From: Butyrivibrio sp. VCD2006 | GTDB taxonomy: Bacteria; Bacillota; Clostridia; Lachnospirales; Lachnospiraceae | Assembly: GCF_000423925.1 (NCBI RefSeq) | Contig: NZ_KE384106.1 | Location: 21,761-85,760, forward strand | Direction: 5' to 3' | DNA length: 64,000 nucleotides | Shown: piece by piece, positions 36,346 to 43,558 of the stretch | Numbering within the stretch: the first letter of the stretch is position 1 | Layout: each line of letters starts with the position of its first letter | Notes under the pieces: model-generated | Seen by the model: only the letters and a program-made list of their open reading frames with translations | What the model was told of the DNA's origin: nothing | The model's database searches: none | Made by a program: the position numbers and the translations under genes

Positions 36346-37345
36346 GATTATTATCACCAGATGGCATGAACATCTTTCACTGATTGGGCTCATTGATAAC
36401 AAGGTCGAGGTGCTTGATATACTTGATTCTGTCGACAGAACAGGAAATATTTATGTTGGCAGAGTTGATAATCTCGTATCTAATCTGAATGCCGCTTTTG
36501 TCCGGTTTGATGTGAACAGTGGAAAACACGGTATCGGATTTTTGCCTTTAAAGTCCTTGCCGCCTGAATATGTACTTAACAGGCAGATTACATCTTCTTC
36601 GGAATTAAGACCCGGAGATATAGTTCTTGTTCAGCTTAAAGTTGAAGAACAGAAGATGAAGCAGGCAAGACTTTCAGGAAAAATCGATTTAAAGGATGTT
36701 CCATTTAGCGGTGATTTGGATGATTTATTAAGGATTGCCAAAACACGCAGCGAACATCAGCTTATATGCGGGACTGACTGTAGCATATCTGAGAGTGTAA
36801 AGTCAGCAATAGAAATAGTTGGCGATATAGCCTCTGTTACAACTGATGTGAATGACGTATATGATGAGCTCATGGGGAATGGAATAGACTGTACACTTTA
36901 TAATGAAGAAGAAAAAAGAATACCTCTTCAAATATTCTACAGTCTAACCTCCAAGACAGATGACCTCTTTAAAAAGAAGGTATGGCTTGATTCGGGTGCA
37001 TTCCTGATAATTGAGCAGACTGAAACGCTTAATCTTATTGATGTAAATTCAGGTAAAGCCATAAAGAAATCAGATGAGTTTTTTCTTAAGCTTAATAAAG
37101 AAGCGGCACTTGAAGCTTACAGACAGATAAGACTCAGGAATCTTTCCGGAATGATTCTTATCGATTTTGTTTCAATGAAGAAAAAAGAAAAGAACGAAGA
37201 GCTGATTCAATATATTAAAGAAATCATCGCCTCTGATCCGATGAATTTATCTTATATAGACCTTACAGGACTTGGGATCATGGAGTTTACAAGACAAAAA
37301 AGTAAAAAATCTCTGAGGGAAACTATTGACATTAAAAATATGTGA
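36338..37345 (+). CDS. Ribonuclease E/G family protein, short form
   Basis: Endoribonuclease for rRNA/mRNA processing. 335 residues from ATG at 36338, overlapping the DUF2344 gene. It has an S1-like segment (GNIYVGRVDNLVSNLNAAFVRF...HGIGFLP) and the catalytic core with the two magnesium-binding aspartates (LNLIDVNSGKA, D235; ILIDFVSM, D276). The protein stops right after TGLGIMEFTRQKSKKSL, where RNase E/G normally continue into the CPxC zinc link and small domain needed for tetramer formation. It is thus either a naturally short family form or C-terminally truncated; the end is followed cleanly by a promoter for the ribosomal operon. Confidence 0.9.
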   Translation: MSEIIITRWHEHLSLIGLIDNKVEVLDILDSVDRTGNIYVGRVDNLVSNLNAAFVRFDVNSGKHGIGFLPLKSLPPEYVLNRQITSSSELRPGDIVLVQLKVEEQKMKQARLSGKIDLKDVPFSGDLDDLLRIAKTRSEHQLICGTDCSISESVKSAIEIVGDIASVTTDVNDVYDELMGNGIDCTLYNEEEKRIPLQIFYSLTSKTDDLFKKKVWLDSGAFLIIEQTETLNLIDVNSGKAIKKSDEFFLKLNKEAALEAYRQIRLRNLSGMILIDFVSMKKKEKNEELIQYIKEIIASDPMNLSYIDLTGLGIMEFTRQKSKKSLRETIDIKNM

Positions 37346-37354
37346 TGTTATTAT
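37326..37354 (+). promoter_or_regulatory. Promoter of the rplU-prp-rpmA operon
   Basis: Consensus TTGACA (37326-37331), 17-nt spacer, TATTAT (37349-37354), overlapping the 3' end of the RNase gene. The expected start of transcription falls at the first bases of the L21 leader. Confidence 0.8.
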
Positions 37355-37357
37355 TTT

Positions 37358-37425
37358 AGAGTATGCCGCTTAACGAGGTTGAAGAGGATTGATAAATCCC
37401 ACCATAGTTAGCGAGATTTGGAAAA
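37358..37425 (+). promoter_or_regulatory. L21 leader RNA
   Basis: The 5' UTR of rplU has the conserved words of the Firmicutes L21 leader: CCGCTTAACGAGGTTGAAGA, then GGATT..AATCCCACC (a small stem) and TTAGCGAGATTTGGAA, located between a strong promoter and the rplU ribosome site. This cis-element is thought to allow autoregulation by r-protein L21. Recognised from memory of the Rfam family; a covariance-model search would settle it. Confidence 0.82.
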
Positions 37426-37437
37426 AGGAGGTGCCTT

Positions 37438-37746
37438 ATGTACGCAATTATAGTTACTGGTGGTAAGCAGTACAAGGTTTCCGAGGGCGACGTTATTCGT
37501 GTTGAGAAGCTTGACGTAGAAGCCGGAAAAGAAGTTACATTTGATAATGTTATTGCTGTAAGTGATGACAAGACTCTTAAGGTTGCTGGCGATGTAGCAG
37601 GTGCTAAAGTTAGCGCAACTGTTATGGAACAGGGCAAGGGCAAGAAGGTTATCGTTTACAAGTACAAGAGTAAGACCGGTTATCACAAGAAGAACGGTCA
37701 CAGACAGTGCTTCACAAGTGTAAAGATTGATAAGATTTCTCTTTAA
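37438..37746 (+). CDS. rplU: 50S ribosomal protein L21
   Basis: 102 residues, MYAIIVTGGKQYKVSEGDVIRVEKL at the start and KSKTGYHKKNGHRQCFTSVKIDKI at the end, both diagnostic. Structural protein binding 23S rRNA. RBS AAAGGAGGTG. First gene of the conserved rplU-prp-rpmA order. Confidence 0.98.
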   Translation: MYAIIVTGGKQYKVSEGDVIRVEKLDVEAGKEVTFDNVIAVSDDKTLKVAGDVAGAKVSATVMEQGKGKKVIVYKYKSKTGYHKKNGHRQCFTSVKIDKISL

Positions 37747-37772
37747 TCTTGTGTAAAAGAGTGTTTGCAGAT

Positions 37773-38102
37773 ATGACAAATATCATTATTCGTAAGAATT
37801 CGGATGGCGAGTACATGGGTTTCAGACTAGAGGGACACGCAGGTTCCGGTGAATATGGCAAAGATATTGTATGTGCAGCTATTTCAATGCTCACTATTAA
37901 TACGGTCAATTCTCTTGAGAAATTTACAGATGATATTTTTGCCTGTGATGCTGATCCTGAAAGGGGTTATATCGAAGTGACATCAGAGAATGGTTTTTCT
38001 GATGCTGGTGATTTATTGCTAAAATCCTTCGAACTAGGAATTACAGGTGTCTACAAACAGTATGGTAATGAGTTTTTGAACATTAAATTCGAGGAGGTGT
38101 AA
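37773..38102 (+). CDS. prp: Ribosomal-processing cysteine protease Prp
   Basis: 109 residues from ATG at 37773. Prp removes the N-terminal extension of L27 in Firmicutes and related phyla, a step needed for functional ribosomes. The catalytic pair is visible as H22 (EGHAGSGEYG) and C34 (DIVCAAIS), the same positions known for the Staphylococcus enzyme. It is placed between L21 and L27, and the L27 here has a matching cleavable extension. A TTG at 37749 would give 8 more residues and is less likely. Confidence 0.93.
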   Translation: MTNIIIRKNSDGEYMGFRLEGHAGSGEYGKDIVCAAISMLTINTVNSLEKFTDDIFACDADPERGYIEVTSENGFSDAGDLLLKSFELGITGVYKQYGNEFLNIKFEEV

Positions 38103-38105
38103 GTC

Positions 38106-38390
38106 ATGTTGAATATGGACCTTCAATTTTTTGCTCATAAGAAGGGAGTCGGATCCACAAAGAATGGTCGTGATTCCGAGTCAAAGCGTCTTGGAGCAAA
38201 GAGAGCTGACGGACAATTCGTAAAGGCTGGAAATATTTTATACAGACAGCGCGGCACACATATTCATCCCGGTGTTAACGTAGGTATCGGTAAGGATGAT
38301 ACTCTGTTCGCACTTATCGATGGTGTGCTTCGTTTCGAGCGCAAAGGCCGCGATAAGAAGCAGGCTAGCGTTTACGCTGTAGAGAAGTAA
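38106..38390 (+). CDS. rpmA: 50S ribosomal protein L27 (with Prp-cleavable extension)
   Basis: 94 residues. The N-terminus MLNMDLQFFAHKKGVGS carries the LQFF-A motif cut by Prp, so the mature protein should begin AHKKG. The rest (RDSESKRLGAKRADGQFVKAGNILYRQRGTHIHPG) is standard L27, which reaches the peptidyl-transferase centre. RBS GAGGAGGTG at the end of prp. Confidence 0.98.
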   Translation: MLNMDLQFFAHKKGVGSTKNGRDSESKRLGAKRADGQFVKAGNILYRQRGTHIHPGVNVGIGKDDTLFALIDGVLRFERKGRDKKQASVYAVEK

Positions 38391-38408
38391 TCAGTATCGT
38401 TTTGCATT

Positions 38409-38443
38409 GAGCTCCAAACATTTTATTGTTTGGAGCTCTTTTT
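38409..38443 (+). terminator. Rho-independent terminator after rpmA
   Basis: Perfect 12-bp stem GAGCTCCAAACA (38409-38420)/TGTTTGGAGCTC (38427-38438), loop TTTTAT, followed by TTTTT. Confidence 0.95.
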
Positions 38444-38504
38444 GACTATAACCCTTAGCAAGGTTTGGACCTGCTGAAGGTTATCATTAATCTAGGAGAA
38501 AGAG

Positions 38505-39899
38505 ATGCCTGCATTTGTAGATAGAGCGAGAATATTTGTAAAAAGTGGCAAGGGCGGAGACGGACACGTATCCTTCAGAAGAGAGAAATTTGTTGCTAAT
38601 GGTGGACCGGATGGCGGCGACGGCGGAAAAGGCGGCGACGTAATCATCCAGGTTGATCTTGGAATTAATACTCTCTCTGATTTCCATTACGGCGGAAAAT
38701 ATAAGGCTGAGAATGGTGGCGATGGTGAAAAAAGAAGATGTCATGGTAAACAAGGCTCTGACATCGTTATTAAGGTTCCCCAGGGTACAGTTATTAAAGA
38801 AGCTGCCAGCGGAAAAGTAATCGTTGACATGTCAGGCGATACCACCAGAGTTGTTCTGCTTAAAGGCGGACGTGGCGGTAACGGTAACATGCATTATGCC
38901 ACAAGTACTATGCAGGCTCCCAGATATGCACAGCCCGGTCAACCGGCGAAGGAGCTTGAGATTTTACTTGAGCTTAAGATGATCGCAGATGTTGGCCTTG
39001 TTGGATTTCCTAATGTTGGAAAATCAACATTTTTGACTAAAGTTTCAAATGCAAAGCCTAAGGTCGCAAATTATCATTTCACAACACTTACTCCTATTCT
39101 CGGAGTAGTAGATCTGAACGATGCAAGAGGCTTTGTTGTTGCTGATATTCCCGGTCTTATTGAGGGCGCAGCCGATGGTGCAGGACTTGGTCACGAGTTC
39201 TTAAGACACATCGAGCGTACCAGAATGATGATTCATGTTGTAGACGCAGCAGGAACTGAGGGTAGAGATCCTTTTGAAGACATTGAGGCAATTAATAACG
39301 AACTAGCCAAGTACAATGCCGATATAACCAAAAAGACACAGGTTATTGCAGCTAATAAGATTGATATGTTACCCGATGGTGAAAATTCTGAGATAATTCA
39401 GAAACTCAGAGATAAATTTGAACCTCAGGGTGTAAAAGTCTTTGCCACATCAACGCTTACTGGCAAAGGAATTAATGAGCTGTTATACTATATAAGCAGA
39501 GAGCTTGATAAACTCGGTGAAGATACTGTTGTTTTTGAAAGCGAGTATGATCCTGAGCTTGAGCTTAAGGAAGAAGTAGAGTCATTTACTGTAGAATATG
39601 ATTCCAGGGCTAAGGAATACGTAATCGAAGGTCCTAAGATTGAAAAGATGCTTGGTTATACTAACATTGAATCTGAGAAGGGCTTCGCGTTTTTCCAGAA
39701 TTTCCTTGTGGAGACAGGTATCCTCGATCAGCTTGAGGCACTTGGTATTCAGGAAGGCGATACAGTAAGGATGTACGGACATAGTTTTGACTATTACAGA
39801 AATGCAGATCAAGAAGAAGCTCCTGATATGAGCGAAGATGAGATGCTGGATGATAATATAGATATTGATACGGAGGACGAAGATGAATTTAACGAGTAA
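38505..39899 (+). CDS. obgE: Obg GTPase (ObgE/CgtA)
   Basis: Essential GTPase for 50S assembly and stress signalling. The 464 residues have the glycine-rich Obg fold (GGDGHVSFRREKF, GGRGGNGNMHYA), the G domain (GFPNVGKST; DIPGLIEGAADGAGLGHEFLRH; NKID) and the C-terminal OCT domain (EYVIEGPKIEKMLGYTNIESEKGFAFFQNFL), followed by a ~35-residue acidic tail. RBS AGGAGAAAG. Its 3' end overlaps yhbY. Confidence 0.98.
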   Translation: MPAFVDRARIFVKSGKGGDGHVSFRREKFVANGGPDGGDGGKGGDVIIQVDLGINTLSDFHYGGKYKAENGGDGEKRRCHGKQGSDIVIKVPQGTVIKEAASGKVIVDMSGDTTRVVLLKGGRGGNGNMHYATSTMQAPRYAQPGQPAKELEILLELKMIADVGLVGFPNVGKSTFLTKVSNAKPKVANYHFTTLTPILGVVDLNDARGFVVADIPGLIEGAADGAGLGHEFLRHIERTRMMIHVVDAAGTEGRDPFEDIEAINNELAKYNADITKKTQVIAANKIDMLPDGENSEIIQKLRDKFEPQGVKVFATSTLTGKGINELLYYISRELDKLGEDTVVFESEYDPELELKEEVESFTVEYDSRAKEYVIEGPKIEKMLGYTNIESEKGFAFFQNFLVETGILDQLEALGIQEGDTVRMYGHSFDYYRNADQEEAPDMSEDEMLDDNIDIDTEDEDEFNE

Positions 39900-40179
39900 G
39901 CAGCGTGCTTATTTAAAAGGACTTGCAATGAATCTTGAGCCTGTTTTCCAGATTGGAAAATCAGCTGTTACCCCCGAGGTTACAGAGGCTGTTTCAGAGT
40001 GTTTCAATAATAAAGAACTTATCAAAGGTTCAGTTCTTAAAAACTGCGGCGATGATGTTAAGGAAGTTGCAAACACAGTTGCTGACAGAACAAGATCAAC
40101 ACTTGTTCAGGTAATCGGCAGAAAGTTTGTACTTTATAAACCTTTCCATGAAAATCCCGAGATAAAGCTTCCTAAGTAA
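39883..40179 (+). CDS. yhbY: YhbY/CRM-domain RNA-binding protein
   Basis: 98 residues from ATG at 39883, six nt after GGAGG and inside the end of obgE. The CRM domain pattern is clear: LTSKQRAYLKGLAMNLEPVFQIGKSAVTPEV, KNCGDDVKEVANTVADRTRSTLVQVIGRKFVLYK. CRM proteins bind pre-50S rRNA; E. coli YhbY associates with pre-50S particles. Position between obgE and nadD is conserved in Clostridia. Confidence 0.95.
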   Translation: MNLTSKQRAYLKGLAMNLEPVFQIGKSAVTPEVTEAVSECFNNKELIKGSVLKNCGDDVKEVANTVADRTRSTLVQVIGRKFVLYKPFHENPEIKLPK

Positions 40180-40244
40180 GACTTAAAAGCTCAGATATTT
40201 AGGCTTCAAATGTTAAAATAAAATGACAACGAGGTATATTAAAT

Positions 40245-40904
40245 ATGGCAGGCAGAAAAATAGGTATTTTAGGCGGTACATTTGATCCGATTCACCATGT
40301 TCATCTTATACTTGGTGAGGCAGCAAGAGAGCAGTTCGGCTTAGACAGAATAATTTTTATTCCCAGTGGCTGTTCTTATATGAAGGACATAAACAGTATA
40401 ACACCCGGAGAACTGAGATATCAGATGGTTAAGCTCGCGATTGAGAATAACCCTTATTTTACCTGTTCACGACTTGAAATTGATCGTGAAGGCAATAGCT
40501 ATACAATAGATACCTTACATGAACTTAACAAGATGTATCCCGGAGATGAGATATATCTTATTCTTGGAGGTGACACCTTCAGACAGATTGAGAGCTGGTA
40601 CAAGAGCGAAGAGATATTTAAGAGCTGTGTAATTCTAGCAGCTGTCAGAGATAATATGACAATTGAAGACATGGATCAGCAAAGAAGATATTTACATGAT
40701 AAATACGGCGCTGACATCAGAATACTTCAATTCAGAAATCTTGATTTGTCCAGCAGCGATATCAGAGCCAGAATGAAAACCGGAAGGTCCGTAAGATACT
40801 TGCTCCCTGATTCTGTTATCGAGTTTGCTTGTCTTAAGAACATATTTACCGGTATGCCTATTACACCTAATGACGATGATGATGTCAGAATCTATAATGG
40901 CTAA
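40245..40904 (+). CDS. nadD: Nicotinate-nucleotide adenylyltransferase
   Basis: Makes deamido-NAD from nicotinate mononucleotide and ATP. 219 residues with GILGGTFDPIHHVHLILGEAAREQFGLDRIIFIPSG, LILGGDTFRQIESWYKSEEIF and the SSSDIRARMKTGRSVRYLLPDSV motif. A ~15-residue Asp-rich tail is extra. 65 nt after yhbY with RBS CGAGGT. Confidence 0.97.
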   Translation: MAGRKIGILGGTFDPIHHVHLILGEAAREQFGLDRIIFIPSGCSYMKDINSITPGELRYQMVKLAIENNPYFTCSRLEIDREGNSYTIDTLHELNKMYPGDEIYLILGGDTFRQIESWYKSEEIFKSCVILAAVRDNMTIEDMDQQRRYLHDKYGADIRILQFRNLDLSSSDIRARMKTGRSVRYLLPDSVIEFACLKNIFTGMPITPNDDDDVRIYNG

Positions 40905-40927
40905 TATTAAGACTGGATCCTTCAAGT

Positions 40928-41521
40928 ATGAAAATAATTGAGATATCACATAAACTAAGAAAAGAAATGAAGCTTGTTCTTAATGCAGACCGATTTGATC
41001 ATACCCTGGGAGTTGCCTATACAGCTGCTAATATGGCGGCAGTTCATGATATTTCGGTTGAAAAAGCACTGATAGCAGGATATTTGCATGATTGCGCAAA
41101 GAATCTGGAGCATGACGAACAAATAAAGATCTGCAAAAAATATGGAGTTGAGATCTCTGACATAGAGAAGAGAAATCCATCTCTTATTCATGCTAAAGCA
41201 GGTATGTGTCTGGCAGAACATCGTTATGGAGTAGATGACAAAGAGATATTATCTGCAATAAGATGGCATACCACCGGACATCCGGGTATGACAGATTTGG
41301 AAAAAATAGTATTTATTGCGGATTTCATTGAACCCAACAGAAAACCTCTTGAACATATGGATCAAATCAGAAAAGAAGCATTTAAGGATCTTGATAAATG
41401 CATGCTTTATATCTTGAGAGATACTTTGAATTATCTAAAAAATATAGATAAAGAAAGCGATCCAATGACTGAGGAGACTTACGCATATTATTTAGAAAAG
41501 GATAAGGTAAAAAATGGCTGA
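40928..41521 (+). CDS. yqeK: YqeK-type HD domain phosphohydrolase
   Basis: 197 residues of HD superfamily: DHTLGVAYTAANMA, the HD doublet in IAGYLHDCAKNLEHDEQ, HAKAGMCLAEHRYG and IRWHTTGHPGMTDLEKIVFIADFIEPNR. YqeK of Firmicutes hydrolyses symmetric dinucleoside tetraphosphates (Ap4A to ADP). The nadD-yqeK-rsfS order is conserved, and yqeK overlaps rsfS by 8 nt. Confidence 0.94.
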   Translation: MKIIEISHKLRKEMKLVLNADRFDHTLGVAYTAANMAAVHDISVEKALIAGYLHDCAKNLEHDEQIKICKKYGVEISDIEKRNPSLIHAKAGMCLAEHRYGVDDKEILSAIRWHTTGHPGMTDLEKIVFIADFIEPNRKPLEHMDQIRKEAFKDLDKCMLYILRDTLNYLKNIDKESDPMTEETYAYYLEKDKVKNG

Positions 41522-41879
41522 ACATACAATTGAGAATTCAAAGAACATGGTTAAAATTGCAGTTGAAGCAATAGAAAATACTAAGGGCTCTGATATTGAG
41601 ATCATCGACATCAGCGAAGTATCAACACTTGGAGATTTCTTCATTGTAGCAAGCGGTACAAACAGATCTCAGATACAATCAATGGCTGACAGAGTTGAAG
41701 AAGCTCTTAGCAGAGCAGGATATGAGAAGAAGGATGTTGAAGGATATGAGAGTGCCTTTTGGATTCTTCAGGATTTTGGCGATATCATCGTACATATCTT
41801 TGACCAGGAAAACAGACTTTTCTATGACCTTGAAAGAATCTGGAGAGACGGAAAAAGACTTTCAAAGGAAGACCTTTAA
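41514..41879 (+). CDS. rsfS: Ribosome silencing factor RsfS
   Basis: 121 residues: KGSDIEIIDISEVSTLGDFFIVASGTNRSQIQSMADRVEEAL, then YESAFWILQDFGDIIVHIFDQENRLFYDLERIW, diagnostic for RsfS/YbeB. It binds L14 and blocks subunit joining in stationary phase. Last gene of the block; terminator follows. Confidence 0.97.
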   Translation: MAEHTIENSKNMVKIAVEAIENTKGSDIEIIDISEVSTLGDFFIVASGTNRSQIQSMADRVEEALSRAGYEKKDVEGYESAFWILQDFGDIIVHIFDQENRLFYDLERIWRDGKRLSKEDL

Positions 41880-41922
41880 TATTTTATATCGAAGGATTTT
41901 AATTAATTATTTATGAATAATC

Positions 41923-41953
41923 AAAAGAGCAGGCATAAAAACCTGCTCTTTTT
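41923..41953. terminator. Terminator between convergent rsfS and lexA
   Basis: Stem AAAAGAGCAGG (41923-41933)/CCTGCTCTTTT (41942-41952) with A-rich loop; T-rich on the + strand end and A-rich at the other, so it can serve both directions. Confidence 0.9.
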
Positions 41954-41993
41954 GCTTATAAGAAATTTGTTATTAAAATCATATATCAGTTAA

Positions 41994-42608
41994 TCAGTAA
42001 AGTCTCAGAACACCAAATACGCGTCCAAGAATCTCACAATTATCAACGATAATCGGATTCATTGTGTCATTCTCAGGCTGAAGTCTAATGTGTCCCTTCT
42101 CTTTATAAAAGGTCTTAACAGTCGCTGAATCATCAATCAAAGCAACAATCTGTTCACCATTTCTGGCTGTATCACAGGCCTCAACAAACAGACGATCACC
42201 GTTAAATATTCCGGCGTTGATCATAGAATCACCTTTGACATTTAAAATGAACATCTGTCCTTTAGGACACATCTCTGCGGGAATAGGGAAGTAGCTTTCA
42301 ATATTCTGTTCGGCAAGAATAGGAGTGCCTGCTGCAACCTGTCCTATAACCGGGATATTGACCATCTCAGTGCGGATCATATTGAAGGAATCATCGCAGA
42401 TCTCAATTGTACGAGGCTTAGTGGGGTCACGTCTGATATATCCGTTTTTCTCCAGAGTCTCAAGATGAGAATGAACAGAAGATGTGGATTTTAAATGAAC
42501 CGTTTCACAGATCTCCCTTACAGTCGGAGGGTATCCTTTCTCCAGAATCTTATCCTTGATAAAATCCAGAATTTCCTGCTGTTTAGCGCTAATTTTACCT
42601 TTTTCCAT
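41994..42608 (-). CDS. lexA: SOS repressor LexA
   Basis: 204-residue repressor of the DNA damage response. N-terminal winged HTH (ISAKQQEILDFIKDKILEKGYPPTVREICETVHLKSTSSVHSHLETL), autocleavage site A93-G94 (QVAAGTP), catalytic S128 (KGDSMINAGI) and K165 (ATVKTF). It is the only + to - strand switch in its neighbourhood, and is divergent from a LysM gene, the arrangement of lexA/yneA in Bacillus. A GAAC-N4-GTTC box sits 22 nt before the start codon, so it should repress itself. Confidence 0.98.
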   Translation of the reverse strand: MEKGKISAKQQEILDFIKDKILEKGYPPTVREICETVHLKSTSSVHSHLETLEKNGYIRRDPTKPRTIEICDDSFNMIRTEMVNIPVIGQVAAGTPILAEQNIESYFPIPAEMCPKGQMFILNVKGDSMINAGIFNGDRLFVEACDTARNGEQIVALIDDSATVKTFYKEKGHIRLQPENDTMNPIIVDNCEILGRVFGVLRLY

Positions 42609-42630
42609 AGCATACCTCCATAAGTATTTA

Positions 42631-42671
42631 GAACCTGTGTTCAGTTTAACACAAAAATTTAATTAAAGCAA
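42631..42671 (-). promoter_or_regulatory. lexA promoter with SOS box
   Basis: On the minus strand TTGCTT (42666-42671), 17-nt spacer, TAAACT (42643-42648). Directly downstream is GAACCTGTGTTC (42631-42642), which matches the Gram-positive LexA site GAAC-N4-GTTC exactly in both half-sites. Confidence 0.85.
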
Positions 42672-42736
42672 ACATATATTCGCTGTACTTTTTATTGGAC
42701 AGGGGATTTCGTAAGATAAATACATAAAGAAACCGC

Positions 42737-42824
42737 ATTAATCACAAAACACTCACATTGCTGTGAGTGTCCTGCGATTTTCTTATGAGGGGGAGATAGT
42801 GTGATTTCGTTCATCAACTATCTT
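42737..42824. other. Structured noncoding stretch between lexA and the LysM gene
   Basis: Two strong inverted repeats: ACACTCACA/TGTGAGTGT around TTGC (42749-42770), and AGATAGT/ACTATCT (42794-42800/42817-42823), the latter extended inward by TGAT/ATCA. Between them lies a G-run (GAGGGGGA). On the minus strand the first hairpin is followed by TTTTG, like a weak terminator. No convincing ORF; a 14-codon GTG frame (42801-42845) is too short to support. Candidate small RNA or relic. Confidence 0.4.
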
Positions 42825-42907
42825 GATATAAATAATACTTTATAAATATGAACAAATTATGAACACAAACGAATGATTTTTTTAAGATTATTTAATATTC
42901 ATTTTGA

Positions 42908-42992
42908 GAACAAATGTACGAAAAATACATTGACAAAAGAATGAATGTTCGATATATTCATTTTAAGAACAATTGTTCGTAACGTTTGTTCG
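42908..42992 (+). promoter_or_regulatory. SOS-controlled promoter with four LexA-type boxes
   Basis: Promoter TTGACA (42930-42935), 17-nt spacer, TATATT (42953-42958). Boxes: GAACAAATGTAC (42908-42919, one mismatch, just upstream of -35), GAATGAATGTTC (42939-42950, one mismatch, in the spacer), GAACAATTGTTC (42967-42978, perfect, downstream of -10), TAACGTTTGTTC (42980-42991, one mismatch). Three of these are followed by G, as in the CGAAC-N4-GTTCG consensus. Confidence 0.88.
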
Positions 42993-43009
42993 AATTCGGA
43001 GGTGTAGAG

Positions 43010-43426
43010 ATGAGAGAGGTTACAGTTGGTGGTAAGTCTTATAGTTATTCTGAGAATTGTGAGAGGAGCTTTGCTCGTTCAATGAACAATAAGCGTCGAA
43101 GAGAGAGACAGCTTCGCAGAAGAATAATTACATTTTGTGTCTCAGCTTCCGTTATCATATTCCTTGCCCTGGTTCTTACTTTTTCCTTTAAGTCAGATGC
43201 AAGTTCAAGTGTGGCTCACAAGCAGTACCGCTATTATTCATCTGTAAGTGTTGTCCAAGGAGATTCTGTACACAGTCTTGCTGAGAAATATATGGATAAT
43301 CTTCATTATAGGAATGCAGACGAGCTTGCCTGTGACATTGCTGATATCAATAGAATATCTACTAAGACAGAGCTAAAGGCAGGAACTAAAATATTTGTGC
43401 CCTATTATGAAGATTTTATTAAATAA
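43010..43426 (+). CDS. LysM-domain membrane protein, likely SOS division inhibitor (YneA-like)
   Basis: 138 residues from ATG at 43010 (GGAGGTG just upstream). A basic N-terminus (residues 27-39, many Arg) precedes one transmembrane helix (~39-60); an extracellular LysM-like domain (~75-132: SVSVVQGDSVHSLAEKYMD...IADINRISTKTELKAGTKIFVPY) follows. Topology, size, divergence from lexA and the SOS boxes match Bacillus YneA, which delays division during DNA damage. Sequence identity with YneA looks low, so the role is inferred from context. No resolvase-like ynzC/yneB neighbours are present. Confidence 0.82.
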   Translation: MREVTVGGKSYSYSENCERSFARSMNNKRRRERQLRRRIITFCVSASVIIFLALVLTFSFKSDASSSVAHKQYRYYSSVSVVQGDSVHSLAEKYMDNLHYRNADELACDIADINRISTKTELKAGTKIFVPYYEDFIK

Positions 43427-43483
43427 ATGGAAACTACAAAATAAATAATAGTATCCAAAAATTGAGAGTAAAATATATAACAT

Positions 43484-43512
43484 TTGCCAATAGCATTTGC
43501 CACTCATATATT
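43484..43512 (+). promoter_or_regulatory. Candidate promoter of the DUF5692-like gene
   Basis: TTGCCA (43484-43489), 17-nt spacer, TATATT (43507-43512), 46 nt before the start codon. Sequence match only. Confidence 0.6.
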
Positions 43513-43558
43513 GCATTATTATTCTAGTTAATAATGTATTATTTTATGGAGGTGTCTT

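Noticed and set aside
42801..42845. 14-codon GTG peptide after a G-rich ribosome-like site
   Set aside because: Too short to support, lies within a hairpin, and has no features of a known small toxin.
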